A stretch of 64,000 nt of DNA from Methylobacter sp. (GCF_004322395.1 NZ_SCTW01000110.1:1-64000); one strand, 5' to 3'; counted from the stretch's first letter, positions 21,574 through 30,377 are shown. Made by a program: numbers and translations. Notes: generated from the sequence alone by a model not told the origin.

Positions 21574-21984
21574 TCATACTACACGCCCCTTTTGTATTTC
21601 CGCCAGCGCCGCACGTGCCAAAAAACCGGATCGCGTTAAATGATGCGATTTGGCGTAGCGATCAATGTCTTGCAGCAAATTTTCCGGCAAGGAAATATTG
21701 ATGCGTACCGGCTTGGTTGATAACCGTGAAACATCGACATCCACAAGCAGCCATGCTCCGCCTTCATATTCAGGGCGAGATACTAATTGTTCTAACGGGG
21801 TTGGCGCGGGGATTTCCATATCCTCCCCTTCGCAATACAATTCAATAGCTTCCTGAATATTAGCCGGCAACGAATCCCAATCATCCGCCGCCGAGAAGCA
21901 CCCCGGAAAATCGGGAATGGTCACACCATGCGCGTGTTTATCATCCCCCAAATGCACATAAACTGAATATAATATTATTGCCAC
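21574..21984 (-). CDS. hicB: HicB-family antitoxin
   Basis: 136 residues from the GTG at 21984 (a TTG at 21990 is also in frame). The N-terminal HicB partial RNase-H-like fold is recognisable (HAHGVTIPDFPGCFSAADDWD) and the C-terminus carries a ribbon-helix-helix DNA-binding segment (VRINISLPENLLQDIDRYAKSH). It neutralises HicA and normally represses its own operon. The start overlaps the end of hicA by 10 nt. The position where most HicB proteins have ATG (before LYSV) is ATA here. Confidence 0.85.
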   Translation of the reverse strand: MAIILYSVYVHLGDDKHAHGVTIPDFPGCFSAADDWDSLPANIQEAIELYCEGEDMEIPAPTPLEQLVSRPEYEGGAWLLVDVDVSRLSTKPVRINISLPENLLQDIDRYAKSHHLTRSGFLARAALAEIQKGRVV

Positions 21985-22163
21985 TCCCAACCGGCTTGCC
22001 GGTAAATATTTCTTAATATGCCTACCGCCACGTCTCTACGTGAATGCGGCACAACCACATGACCTTGCTTATCCGGATGCTTGAATTTGATGTGGTCGCC
22101 TTTACCGCCCACATTAATCCAGCCTTCTTGAGTTAACCGCTTAATCACGTCTTTGCTGTTTAT
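21975..22163 (-). CDS. hicA: HicA-family mRNA interferase toxin (start codon altered)
   Basis: The minus-strand reading NSKDVIKRLTQEGWINVGGK ... HVVVPHSRRDVAVGILRNIYRQAG is a clear HicA double-stranded-RNA-binding-like toxin, about 57-62 residues, with the catalytic His region (GDHIKFKHPDK). The canonical N-terminus (M)NSKDVIK would need the codon at 22161-22163 to be ATG, but it is ATA, and a TGA lies two codons before it. The nearest usual start is GTG at 22148 (VIKRL). Translation may therefore be weak or lost. It pairs with hicB downstream with a 10-nt overlap. Confidence 0.75.
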   Translation of the reverse strand: MNSKDVIKRLTQEGWINVGGKGDHIKFKHPDKQGHVVVPHSRRDVAVGILRNIYRQAGWEWQ

Positions 22164-22434
22164 ATTTCAGTTATATACAAAATTACACAAATTTAGTCAT
22201 GGCGTTCGCACTGCAAAATTTTTATCGTTTCCACACTCCAGCGCTCATCGTTATACACAAGTCTGTCCAAGAGTGTCATTCTGCATGGGTGCTGGAATGG
22301 CGGACTCGGATGTAGGCCGGAATAAGGCCATCCAAGGCTCTCCTGAGCAAAGCCGAAGGGCGCGTAGCGCGAGGTGGCCGAGGTGGCGTTTCCGGCGAGT
22401 TTGGTAGGTGTTTACCGGAAAAGCTTCCGCTCCT

Positions 22435-22502
22435 CGGCAACTACTCCTGCGTCGCCTAAAGCGCCTACTGTTGGTACTCTACCTCCTGCATCCATGCAGT
22501 CG
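22435..22502 (-). repeat. copy of the small repeat also nested in MITE copy A
   Basis: In reverse orientation it shares the opening block (CGACTGCATGGATGCAGG) and the end (AGTTGCCG) with the 46-48-bp insert at 7455-7502. The middle is about 20 bp longer. Confidence 0.55.
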
Positions 22503-22740
22503 TGCTCACGCCCCTTACCTACATAATCCACATGGATGTGGTGGCCGCGATTGCTCCATGCAATCTTGCGGCATTTCCTCCATCCGTGGAGGTCAAGCGG
22601 ATATTGCAGGAGCAAATATCTGTCCATGTAGGCAACGCCAATTCTCGCTGTCGCTCGAACCGGCCGCTTCGACAAGCTCAGGACAGGCTTATTCCGTCCT
22701 ACATCCTGCAACGTCTCGCCTGCTCAGAACGTTGCCAGTT

Positions 22741-22773
22741 AGACCTTCCAGGTTTTAAAAACCTGGAAGGTCT
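22741..22773. repeat. 33-bp palindromic repeat, copy 1
   Basis: AGACCTTCCAGGTTTT followed by its complementary arm ACCTGGAAGGTCT: a near-perfect hairpin. A second copy, in reverse orientation with one mismatch, is at 45652-45684. Confidence 0.75.
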
Positions 22774-22922
22774 GCATATCGGCATGTTTCTGAGCAAGGC
22801 CCGTGGGAACGATGGGGGATGCGGTGTACCGCAGACACTTGTGTATAACGATGAGCGCTGGAGCGTGGGAACGATAATTAAGATGTAATTTGGATTACGG
22901 ACTGTCGTCAACAAGGTGTGGT

Positions 22923-23000
22923 GCAGAAGGCACGCCTAAGCAGGTTTCTGAAAATAAAGCTTCGCATACCGGGGAGTATTTGAAGCGGTTTTTTGAGTAA
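22923..23000 (+). pseudogene. duplicated 3' end of uvrA (C-terminal fragment)
   Basis: Translates as [25 protein letters not shown]-stop, matching the UvrA C-terminus [25 protein letters not shown]. At the DNA level 62 of 78 positions match, including the 17-bp block ACGCCTAAGCAGGTTTC. The reading continues without a uvrA gene upstream. It marks the right border of the accessory segment 18948-22922. Confidence 0.88.
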
Positions 23001-23013
23001 TGCGTAGACCCAC

Positions 23014-23043
23014 ATAACTCCCACTCTCCGGCATGGGAGTTAT
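23014..23043. terminator. hairpin after the uvrA fragment, probable bidirectional terminator
   Basis: ATAACTCCCA (23014-23023) pairs with TGGGAGTTAT (23034-23043), 10 bp without mismatches. It lies directly after the uvrA fragment and before the convergent gene 23078-23524, which suggests it is the ancestral uvrA terminator. There is no strong T-run. Confidence 0.45.
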
Positions 23044-23077
23044 AAAGCCCTATGAACTTGTAATTTATATGCCGGCA

Positions 23078-23524
23078 TCAGGGGTGACGCAGCAGCGGCA
23101 CTCCCGGTGCTTTGGGAGGCACAGGGCGTTGCCCGGGTTTCACAGCCATATTATAGGTTTCATTATAGGTTTCGGCATCACTCTGTCTTTCAACCGGTCT
23201 ATGTTTATCCTGCGGCGGCCTATATGGAAAGCTTCGATCACCTAATGGCCTCACAAAAGTATAGTTGGCGGGCAAGAGAATTAAAATTTTGCCGGTTTTG
23301 ACAAACGCATCGTGTGGCTCAGGTATGGAAGCCAAGGCCGTTAAGGGACTTATCCCGATATACAATCCGGTGCCAATAATTGTTGCGGCCAAACCCACGG
23401 GCCGGTAAAGCAGGACATCCAACAATACAAAGCCAGGCCGCACTTCCTCGACGTCTTGCGAGTGCGCAACTGTGGAGCAAGAGATTATCGATACTAAAAT
23501 AAAAAAGCCGGTCAATTTTTTCAT
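23078..23524 (-). CDS. exported small hypothetical protein
   Basis: 148 residues. N-terminal signal peptide (MKKLTGFFILVSIISCSTVA-HSQ) and one hydrophobic segment in the body (GLAATIIGTGLYIGISPLTAL). The block RPVGLAATIIGTGLY ... ILLPANYTFVRPLGDR resembles short proteins labelled multidrug transporter-like, but at this size it cannot be a transporter by itself. The Pro-rich tail (VPPKAPGVP) extends beyond the conserved part. Function is unknown. Confidence 0.65.
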   Translation of the reverse strand: MKKLTGFFILVSIISCSTVAHSQDVEEVRPGFVLLDVLLYRPVGLAATIIGTGLYIGISPLTALASIPEPHDAFVKTGKILILLPANYTFVRPLGDRSFPYRPPQDKHRPVERQSDAETYNETYNMAVKPGQRPVPPKAPGVPLLRHP

Positions 23525-23605
23525 AATCTCCTGCCTTATAGTTAGTTTTAGTTAATGAAAAGAATCTAATCTAATTTTTAATCATTGTCCAGAGCCGAAG
23601 GTTTC

Positions 23606-23646
23606 AGCATACGATAAGACGCGCCTGCTTTTGGCGTCCGTATGCT
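23606..23646. promoter_or_regulatory. hairpin upstream of fetA
   Basis: AGCATACG ... CGTATGCT with an inner GACGC/GCGTC pair, 37 nt before the fetA start. It could be a terminator remnant or a control element; no T-run follows. Confidence 0.4.
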
Positions 23647-23682
23647 ATTCTGCCAGCTACTGAATAGCTTCTTTCAATTTAT

Positions 23683-24345
23683 ATGCTCCCTATCATTCGA
23701 TTCGATCAAGTATCGGTCACTGCCCACGGAAAATCGATACTCTCCGACGTCAGCTTTGCGCTGTTCGCTGGCGAAAAAGCGATGTTATGCGGCAAATCCG
23801 GCTCCGGTAAAAGCAGCGTGCTGAGAACCTTGCTGGGGCTGCATCCGCTAAAATCAGGCACGGTGTATTTTCAGGAACAACCGCTAACGCCGGAATCTGT
23901 TCAATTCATTCGTAGCTGCACGGCTTACATCGGACAGGAACCGATATTGGGTGCTGAAAGCGTGCGGGAAGCACTGTTATTGCCGTTTCAATTTAAAACG
24001 CATCGCGACCACCGGCCCACACAAGCCCAATTGACTGAGGTGTTGCAACGATTGCAACTGCCTGAAGACATTTTAAACCGGGACAGCAGCCGTATTTCCG
24101 GTGGCGAAAAACAGCGGATTGCGCTGGCCCGCGGGCTGTTGTTAGGCAAGAAACTGTATCTGCTCGACGAGGTAACCAGTGCGCTGGATGCGGAAAGCAA
24201 ACAAGTGGTGTTCGATGTGTTCTCCGATCCGCAGCTGACCGTGCTTTCGGTCGCTCACGATCCTGAGTGGATGGAACGTTGTGGCAGTGTTTATGAACTT
24301 GAAGCGGGTCGATTGACTCAGGTAAAACGCAATGGAAACTCTTGA
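23683..24345 (+). CDS. fetA: FetA-type ABC transporter ATP-binding protein
   Basis: 220 residues, a single ABC ATPase: Walker A GKSGSGKSSVL, signature ISGGEKQRIALARG, Walker B LYLLDEVTSALD and H-loop SVAHD. With the membrane partner encoded immediately downstream (14-nt overlap) it matches FetAB/YbbL-YbbM, implicated in iron export and oxidative-stress resistance in E. coli. The role here is inferred from gene pairing and similarity. Confidence 0.85.
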   Translation: MLPIIRFDQVSVTAHGKSILSDVSFALFAGEKAMLCGKSGSGKSSVLRTLLGLHPLKSGTVYFQEQPLTPESVQFIRSCTAYIGQEPILGAESVREALLLPFQFKTHRDHRPTQAQLTEVLQRLQLPEDILNRDSSRISGGEKQRIALARGLLLGKKLYLLDEVTSALDAESKQVVFDVFSDPQLTVLSVAHDPEWMERCGSVYELEAGRLTQVKRNGNS

Positions 24346-25123
24346 TATTAAGTTGCCGCAGATGGCGCTGCTTTACGGTCTCTGTTTGCTGCCGTGGTTC
24401 TTGCTGTGGCTGATCGGCCTGCGCTTGAGCCGGGATATTGGCATCGGCATTCTGCGCATGAGCATTCAGTTAGCGCTGGTCGGTATTTATCTAAAAGCGC
24501 TGTTCGATCTTAACAATCCCTGGCTCAATGGTTTATGGATTTTGGTGATGCTGTTGGTCGCCGATTTGAGTATTTTGCGCCGCGCCGGGCTGAAAACGCG
24601 TTATTTTATGCTGGCCACCTTTATCGCGATTGCCACCAGCATACTGCTCTCGACCGCCTATCTGGTGATTCTGGTCATCCAGCCGACGCACTTTTACGAT
24701 GCTCGCTATATCGTTCCATTGGCGGGTATGATCCTGGGCAACTGCCTACAGGGCAACGTTATTGCGTTGGAGCGCTTCTATTCGACGCTACGAAAAAACG
24801 AAAACGAATACACGACCTTTTTAATGCTGGGCGCGACCCGGTGGGAAGCCGTGCGTCCGTATTTTAGGGAGGCCGTTAAAGCCGCGATCAATCCGACTAT
24901 CGCAGGCATGGCCACCATGGGACTGGTATCCCTACCCGGCATGATGACGGGGCAGATTCTCGGAGGCAGTGAACCTTGGCTGGCCGTGAAATACCAAATC
25001 GCCATCATGATCTGCATTTTCACCAGTACCACCATTGCCAGTATCATCAACTTGAAACTCAGCTTGGCTATTGCATTCAATGCGTTTGATGTGTTGCGGG
25101 ATGAGGTGATTAAGAAGCCGTGA
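24332..25123 (+). CDS. fetB: FetB-type ABC transporter permease
   Basis: 263 residues with about seven hydrophobic helices. Family features include GLRLSRDIGIGILRMSIQLALVG at the N-terminus, MILGNCLQGNVIALERFYS, and LGATRWEAVRPYFREAVKAA, where permeases of this group contact the ATPase. It overlaps fetA by 14 nt, indicating coupled translation. Confidence 0.87.
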   Translation: METLDIKLPQMALLYGLCLLPWFLLWLIGLRLSRDIGIGILRMSIQLALVGIYLKALFDLNNPWLNGLWILVMLLVADLSILRRAGLKTRYFMLATFIAIATSILLSTAYLVILVIQPTHFYDARYIVPLAGMILGNCLQGNVIALERFYSTLRKNENEYTTFLMLGATRWEAVRPYFREAVKAAINPTIAGMATMGLVSLPGMMTGQILGGSEPWLAVKYQIAIMICIFTSTTIASIINLKLSLAIAFNAFDVLRDEVIKKP

Positions 25124-25224
25124 TCCAAAAATCGTAACCATTCAACTCATAGAAAAATGGAACACGGATGCCAAAAGTAGGCGACAGCTATTCAAAGCAA
25201 GTTTTGATTGCGTAAGCGGAGCGG

Positions 25225-26181
25225 TTACTTTCTTCTGCCCCAAATGCCCGCCAGTGCGCTACCGATCAAACAATGAAATACCGCTGAAATCGCGGCGGGA
25301 ACGGGAGCCATAGCCATGCCGGCGAAGTGCGTTTTAGCCAGCGATGCACCTAGCCCGCTGTTTTGCATACCCACTTCTATCGATACGGTGCGGCATTCTA
25401 TCTTGCCGTAGCCCAACCATTTCATCACAACATAACCTAACGCAAAGCCGGTAGCGTGAAATAAAAAAACCGAACAGAATAATTTTGGCCCGACCAGCCC
25501 AATCGCCGCTTTGTTGCCAGCCACGATACTGCTTACCACCAACACAATCACTGCGACGCTGACGATAGGGCCGACCGTATGAATAACGGCGCGTACGACA
25601 TGACGTTTATGCTGCTGAATACGATCCAATGCAGTATTGATTAATAATCCGGCTATCAAAGGGATCAATACCACTACAACCATCGAACGAAACAAACCCC
25701 AGCCGTCAACCGGCAAATAAGTGCCCGCCAGCCATTGGGTCAGTAATGGCGTCATCACTACGGCAGCGAAGGTAGAGCACATTGTCAACAGTACACTTAA
25801 GGCCACATTGGCACGAGCCAAATAAGTGATCACATTAGATGCGGTGCCGCCGGGACAAGCGCCAACCAGAATCAGCCCTATCGCCAGGCTCGCCTCCAGA
25901 TCCAGCACTTTTGCCCAAAAGTAGGCCGACAGGGGCATGATGATAAATTGCGCCAGAACGCCGATAGCGATAATCTTGGGCATGCGGAACACTTCCGAAA
26001 AATCGGCCAGCCGCAAGGTCAGGCCCATGCCTAGCATGATCACGCCGAGCCCGATGGCAATGTAAGGCAGGAACCATATCCACACTTCCGGCTGCCACCA
26101 TGCCCATAAGCAGCCGATTACAATCCACAACGAAAACCACTCGGCTATTTTTACGCAGGTTTTTTGCCAGACATTTAACAT
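25225..26181 (-). CDS. bile acid:sodium symporter family (BASS) transporter
   Basis: 318 residues, around nine to ten hydrophobic helices. The core motif region GLILVGACPGGTASNVITYLARANVALSV is characteristic of the BASS family, which carries organic anions (bile acids, pantoate, keto acids) with Na+. The actual substrate cannot be deduced. It would use the sodium gradient made by Na+-NQR. Convergent with fetB; no terminator seen between them. Confidence 0.88.
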   Translation of the reverse strand: MLNVWQKTCVKIAEWFSLWIVIGCLWAWWQPEVWIWFLPYIAIGLGVIMLGMGLTLRLADFSEVFRMPKIIAIGVLAQFIIMPLSAYFWAKVLDLEASLAIGLILVGACPGGTASNVITYLARANVALSVLLTMCSTFAAVVMTPLLTQWLAGTYLPVDGWGLFRSMVVVVLIPLIAGLLINTALDRIQQHKRHVVRAVIHTVGPIVSVAVIVLVVSSIVAGNKAAIGLVGPKLFCSVFLFHATGFALGYVVMKWLGYGKIECRTVSIEVGMQNSGLGASLAKTHFAGMAMAPVPAAISAVFHCLIGSALAGIWGRRK

Positions 26182-26331
26182 TGATGTTCCTTTTGATTTG
26201 CTTTTTTGTCACTTGGGTTACGGCACGAATCTATCTGGAACAGATTTGCACTAACCTGAAAGCCTGACGTGACCCGACAGAGCGCATAGCGAACTCTGCC
26301 AAAATGACGGTTTAAAACGGCTTAAATCAGG

Positions 26332-26895
26332 TTATCTCAATCCCCAGCTTTGGGCATTAACAATCTGTATTTTAAACGCTGATTGCGCGACTAAAGCGCA
26401 AAAGGCTTTATCGACTATGTTTTGCTCGGCAAGTTGTTGCAGGCTAAAGTTAGTATCAATGGCAGCTGACTTCACCAAGATCAGTTCGGTTGCCGAAATG
26501 GTGTTAGCCAGCCATGCCGCGAGGCTGTCTGAAGTTATATCCCAAGATGCCGCTATGCCCGCATTATCCAATTCAACAATATCCGGCGACCAAATAACGG
26601 TTTTTTGCCGATTTAGTCGGTCTTGAATCGCTGAGACGGTGCGAGCTATAGCAAAATCAGGTTTAAGTCCTTTAAACATTAAGGCCATTTGCTGCATGGA
26701 TAGGAGTGCCATGTGATGTGCGGTGGTATCGTCAAATTGCCAGTGTTGCTGAGCCAGCCTGACCTGATCGGCAAACGCACCACCGCCGGGAACAATAACC
26801 ACGGCCCTGCGCTGATAGTTTTTCTCCACTGCATTCAGAGAGTTAACAAGAGCATCCGAATAGGACAGGCTACCGCCCAGTTTGATAATAATCAT
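26332..26895 (-). CDS. amino-acid kinase family protein, MfnE-like
   Basis: 187 residues. Amino-acid-kinase fold with IIIKLGGSL at the N-terminus, IVPGGGAFADQVR (about 34-46) and WDITSDSLAAWLA (about 118-130). Short proteins of this type are associated with methanofuran/tetrahydromethanopterin cofactor synthesis in methylotrophs (archaeal MfnE phosphorylates an aminomethylfuran phosphate). Here the gene stands alone, without other H4MPT genes, so the assignment rests on the sequence only. It is one of the few metabolic hints at a C1-using host. Confidence 0.7.
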   Translation of the reverse strand: MIIIKLGGSLSYSDALVNSLNAVEKNYQRRAVVIVPGGGAFADQVRLAQQHWQFDDTTAHHMALLSMQQMALMFKGLKPDFAIARTVSAIQDRLNRQKTVIWSPDIVELDNAGIAASWDITSDSLAAWLANTISATELILVKSAAIDTNFSLQQLAEQNIVDKAFCALVAQSAFKIQIVNAQSWGLR

Positions 26896-27157
26896 GTTTA
26901 GTCCATAGCGGAGTAAATTAAGAAAAATAAACTCTAAAACCAGCCGCGTTTTAAGTTTTTAGTTATTCAGCAATCTGTTATCAGCTTGGCTACCGATTAA
27001 AAACTATTCCAAATTCAGTAGGCTTTATTAGCTTATCATGAACGAGGCTTTAAGCTTTTTCAGACTCGTTTTCAGTTAAAAATATCTCCCTAATTTTATA
27101 ATGAAAATAGCTATCATTTAACAAGTCTGCGCCGCTGCTGTATCATAAAACCCGCGT

Positions 27158-27185
27158 GCCCCCTTTTTTTCAATCAAAAAGGGGC
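27158..27185. promoter_or_regulatory. hairpin before the flavin reductase gene
   Basis: GCCCCCTTTTT ... AAAAAGGGGC forms a 10-bp stem about 30 nt before the next start codon. It could be an upstream terminator or leader hairpin. The rest of 26896-27157 shows nothing recognisable. Confidence 0.4.
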
Positions 27186-27215
27186 AATATCTTTACAAAA
27201 TAAGCGAGGAAATTA

Positions 27216-27704
27216 ATGACTGTTGGTGTTGATGATTTTAAAAAAGCTATGCAACTATGGGCCAGCGGTGTCACCGTTGTTACGACATATTCTGAAAAAC
27301 TGGGCATTCAAGGCATGACAGTAACTGCTTTCTCCAGTGTTTCGGTTAATCCACCTCAAGTATTGGTTTGTATTAATGAATCCGCTGACACCGGCGCTGG
27401 AATTCAAGAAAGCCAGTGTTTTGCTGTCAATATTCTAAACTCAACCCAACAAGACGTTTCTAATCAATTTGCCGGCGGCAGCAGCCAAGAGCAGCGGTTT
27501 GCAAACACACCGTGGACAGCAGGTATTACCGGCGCACCCGTTCTAGATAACAGTCTGATGTCTATGGAATGCAAAGTCATAGAAAAAGTTCATGCAGGCA
27601 CTCACTGGGTTATTATCGGTGAAGTACAAGATTGCGTGTGCCGTTCGGGTCAGCCTCTTTTATATTATCGCGGAGCTTACCAACAGCTGGCGGTTCATTC
27701 ATAA
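27216..27704 (+). CDS. flavin reductase-like domain protein
   Basis: 162 residues, the typical length of the FMN-binding split-barrel flavin reductase family (DFKKAMQLWASGVTVVTTYS; GMTVTAFSSVSVNPPQVLVCI; FAVNILNSTQQDVSNQFA; HWVIIGEV). Such proteins reduce FMN or FAD with NAD(P)H, often for a partner monooxygenase, which is not seen nearby. GAGGAAATTA precedes the ATG. Confidence 0.88.
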   Translation: MTVGVDDFKKAMQLWASGVTVVTTYSEKLGIQGMTVTAFSSVSVNPPQVLVCINESADTGAGIQESQCFAVNILNSTQQDVSNQFAGGSSQEQRFANTPWTAGITGAPVLDNSLMSMECKVIEKVHAGTHWVIIGEVQDCVCRSGQPLLYYRGAYQQLAVHS

Positions 27705-27958
27705 ATAAACCTACTCCTTTGCTATAGGACATCACCATACCACCGTAAGTTGGACAATAAACTCCTCGCCTTATAGCTTTTTTGATATCAGCATTATATT
27801 CATGATGGAATTATCTTTGAACCTAGTTAAAATACTTTGCTCTGCTCATATTTTTAATGCTATTATTTGTCTTAATTAAAGTTTGAGCCGGCTTTATTTT
27901 ATGAAGCGGGAATTTGTAACGCTGAGAAATTGGCGATTTTTTAAGTTAAGAGTGTGAT

Positions 27959-28168
27959 ATGTCAGAGCAAGTTGTAGGTACCGTTAAATGGTTCAATGAT
28001 GAAAAAGGTTTTGGATTTATTGAACAAGAAGGTGGCAAAGATGTTTTTGTTCACCATAGTGCAATTAACGGCTCTGGCCGCAAGACCTTGAAAGAAGGCC
28101 AAAAAGTTACTATGGAAGTAACACAAGGCCAAAAAGGACCGCAAGCAGAAAATGTAACTCCAGCTTAA
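27959..28168 (+). CDS. cold-shock protein (CspA family)
   Basis: 69 residues with both RNA-binding motifs: RNP1 KGFGFIE and RNP2 VFVHHSAI. Single-stranded RNA/DNA-binding chaperone. About 250 nt of non-coding sequence precede it, consistent with the long 5' leaders of csp genes, though no cold-box was identified. A strong hairpin follows. Confidence 0.95.
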   Translation: MSEQVVGTVKWFNDEKGFGFIEQEGGKDVFVHHSAINGSGRKTLKEGQKVTMEVTQGQKGPQAENVTPA

Positions 28169-28180
28169 CAAGCTCATATA

Positions 28181-28214
28181 CTTGACCCAAAACTCGACCG
28201 AGTTTTGGGTCAAG
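28181..28214 (+). terminator. hairpin terminator after the cold-shock gene
   Basis: CTTGACCCAAAACT pairs with AGTTTTGGGTCAAG around the loop CGACCG: 14 bp, no mismatches, only a weak T-rich tail. Confidence 0.65.
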
Positions 28215-28533
28215 CTAGTATTTTGTTATCTTAATATCAAACGCCCAGCAGCATGTATCCGCTGTATAATTTGTTATAGTCAATATCTATTTCATTTCAG
28301 TTAAATCGAACGCATTCTCTGTAGCGCCCCCTGTTTGAACAAGTTTTAGCTTATACAGCTGCTCATTTATATATCTTTGTAAAACCACACATTCTATTCT
28401 AGCTTTGGTTTTGTGCATCTAAAAATTCTTATTAGCAATCTTCCTTCATGGCGTTTGCTGGGAAGTAACAGTTCGGGGCTGTTTTTTCCAGACTTTTAGG
28501 AACTCAGCAAAATTTCAGTCGTATTTTAGACAT
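28215..28533. other. gene-free stretch between csp and glnA
   Basis: About 320 bp between two terminators. It is AT-rich and contains no ORF with a ribosome site, no repeat of the families seen elsewhere and no recognised RNA. Confidence 0.5.
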
Positions 28534-28564
28534 AAAAAAACGCCCTGTTAGGGGCGTTTTTTTT
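28534..28564 (-). terminator. rho-independent terminator of glnA
   Basis: AAAAAAACGCCC-TGTTA-GGGGCGTTTTTTTT: the stem is flanked by A and T runs, so it can work in both directions. It is 43 nt beyond the glnA stop. Confidence 0.88.
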
Positions 28565-28606
28565 ACATCTAGCAGAGCGACTCGTATTAAAAAGTCGCCC
28601 CGGTTT

Positions 28607-30016
28607 TTATAAGCTGTAATACATATCGTACTCAGCTGGATGAGTACTCATCCGAATGCGAGTCACTTCTTCCATTTTTAATGCAATAAAGCCATCAATA
28701 GCGTCGTCTGTAAAAACACCGCCGCGTGTCAAGAATTCACGGTCAGCGTCCAGAGCTTCCAGTGCTTGGTCAAAAGAATGACAAACTTGTGGGATGTTTT
28801 TAGCTTCTTCTGCTGGTAAGTCGTACAAATCCTTATCCATAGCATCGCCAGGATGGATTTTGTTTTGAATACCGTCCAGACCAGCCATCATCATGGCTGA
28901 GAACGCCAGATAAGGGTTTGCAGTTGAGTCAGGGAAACGAACTTCGATACGACGGCCTTTTGGATTATTGACAAAAGGAATACGGATAGAAGCTGAACGG
29001 TTACGTGCAGAGTAAGCCAGCATAACAGGCGCTTCAAAACCGGGAACCAGACGCTTGTAGCTGTTGGTTGATGAGTTGGTGAAAGCATTCAATGCTTTAG
29101 CGTGTTTAATGATACCGCCGATGTAGAACAGAGCAGTTTCAGACAAGCCGCCGTACAGGTCGCCAGTGAACAGGTTAACGCCGTCTTTAGCTAAAGATTG
29201 GTGTACGTGCATACCGCTACCGTTGTCGCCAACCAGTGGTTTGGGCATGAAAGTCGCTGTTTTGCCGTATGCATGTGCAATGTTGGCAACAACGTATTTC
29301 AATTCCAGAACTTCGTCAGCTTTTTTAACCAGAGTGTTGAACTTCACACCGATTTCGCACTGGCCGGCAGTTGCTACTTCGTGGTGATGAACTTCAGTGG
29401 TCATGCCCATTTCTTCCAGTGTCAAACACATTGCAGAACGCATATCTTGGAATGAATCGACAGGAGGCACAGGGAAATAACCGCCTTTAACGCTTGGACG
29501 GTGACCGGTGTTGCCGTCTGGATAAACTTTTTCCGAGTTCCAGCCCGCTTCTTCCGAATCGACTTTATAGAAAGAGCCGCTCATATCGGTGCCCCAACGG
29601 ACATCGTCAAAAATGAAAAATTCGTTTTCAGGACCGAAAAATGCCGTGTCTGCAATGCCGGTTGATTTTAAGTAGGCCTCCGCGCGTTTGGCGATAGAGC
29701 GTGGGTCGCGTTCGTAGCCTTGCATGTTTTTAGGTTCAATGATGTCGCAACGCAAGATCAGTGTGTTGTCATCAAAGAAAGGATCCATAACCGCAGTAGA
29801 TGGATCGGGCATTAAGATCATGTCTGATTCATTGATGTGTTTCCAGCCGGCAACCGAAGAACCGTCAAACATATTACCTTCTTCAAAGGTATCTTCATCA
29901 ATTGTATGAGCAGGGAATGTTACATGTTGCTCTTTACCGCGGGTATCACAAAAACGAAAATCGACGAATTTCACGTCGTTTTCTTTGATCATTTTAAGTA
30001 CTTTTGCTGCCGACAT
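28607..30016 (-). CDS. glnA: glutamine synthetase type I
   Basis: 469 residues. It makes glutamine from glutamate, ammonia and ATP. Visible family features: [17 protein letters not shown], metal/ATP site [30 protein letters not shown]-type region ([19 protein letters not shown]), [19 protein letters not shown], and the adenylylation Tyr in [11 protein letters not shown]. This indicates control by the GlnE/GlnB cascade. It is divergent from the porin-glnK-amtB group; no sigma-54 element was found on its own side. AGGAGACAAAATAA precedes the ATG. Confidence 0.97.
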   Translation of the reverse strand: MSAAKVLKMIKENDVKFVDFRFCDTRGKEQHVTFPAHTIDEDTFEEGNMFDGSSVAGWKHINESDMILMPDPSTAVMDPFFDDNTLILRCDIIEPKNMQGYERDPRSIAKRAEAYLKSTGIADTAFFGPENEFFIFDDVRWGTDMSGSFYKVDSEEAGWNSEKVYPDGNTGHRPSVKGGYFPVPPVDSFQDMRSAMCLTLEEMGMTTEVHHHEVATAGQCEIGVKFNTLVKKADEVLELKYVVANIAHAYGKTATFMPKPLVGDNGSGMHVHQSLAKDGVNLFTGDLYGGLSETALFYIGGIIKHAKALNAFTNSSTNSYKRLVPGFEAPVMLAYSARNRSASIRIPFVNNPKGRRIEVRFPDSTANPYLAFSAMMMAGLDGIQNKIHPGDAMDKDLYDLPAEEAKNIPQVCHSFDQALEALDADREFLTRGGVFTDDAIDGFIALKMEEVTRIRMSTHPAEYDMYYSL

Positions 30017-30170
30017 TTTATTTTGTCTCCTGAGATGGATTATTGGAATCTATGTTTTATGCCAAACGACGTAACGATACCATTTTTTTTGTTGGATTAG
30101 CCACTAAAAAAATGAAGCGAATAAAGTTACTTTAAAAACTGGAAATGAGCAGCCAAATGAAGATCCATTA

Positions 30171-30232
30171 TGGTGCGAAAACAATGCGTGACGCCCAAAA
30201 TATGTGCATGTCACTTCTATTTTATTGCACCA
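30171..30232. promoter_or_regulatory. two possible NtrC half-sites
   Basis: TGGTGCG at 30171 and TGCACCA at 30226 resemble the arms of NtrC sites (consensus arms GCAC/GGTGC), but they are about 50 bp apart rather than forming a compact dyad. They lie about 155-215 bp upstream of the likely porin transcription start. Confidence 0.25.
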
Positions 30233-30360
30233 AACTTATGATTATTAGAGAGTTTCAGATAATTTATTTTATCGATAGGTGTTTTAACTTATTGATAATT
30301 AATAATATTAATTCAGTATAGTTGAGATTCCCACCTAACGAATTTATTGCACAAATACAG

Positions 30361-30377
30361 TTGGCATTTTACTTGCT
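30361..30377 (+). promoter_or_regulatory. sigma-54 (RpoN) promoter of the porin-glnK-amtB group
   Basis: TTGGCATTTTACTTGCT: GG (30363-30364) and GC (30375-30376) are separated by exactly 10 nt, and the flanks match the TGGCAY-N5-TTGCW consensus. Transcription would start near 30388, about 45 nt before the porin ATG. Confidence 0.75.

Larger units (their letters stand above)
22225..22874. mobile_element. 650-bp repeat element with 38-bp terminal inverted repeats
   Basis: Positions 22225-22262 and 22837-22874 are inverted copies of each other over 38 bp with two mismatches (core ACTTGTGTATAACGATGAGC on the right). The interior holds further repeat pieces: imperfect inverted copies around GGATGTAGGCCGGAATAAG, the small repeat at 22435-22502, and a 33-bp palindrome at 22741-22773. 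No transposase ORF is recognised, so this is a non-autonomous element or nested repeat debris. Confidence 0.6.

Noticed and set aside
22153-22914. Several ORFs of 70-130 codons in the island's right part
   Set aside because: They overlap one another in different frames within the 650-bp repeat element and resemble no protein.
30017-30240. sigma-54 promoter for glnA on the minus strand
   Set aside because: All GC-N10-CC combinations in this stretch were checked by eye and none fits; the TGGTGC/GCACCA half-sites alone are not enough.
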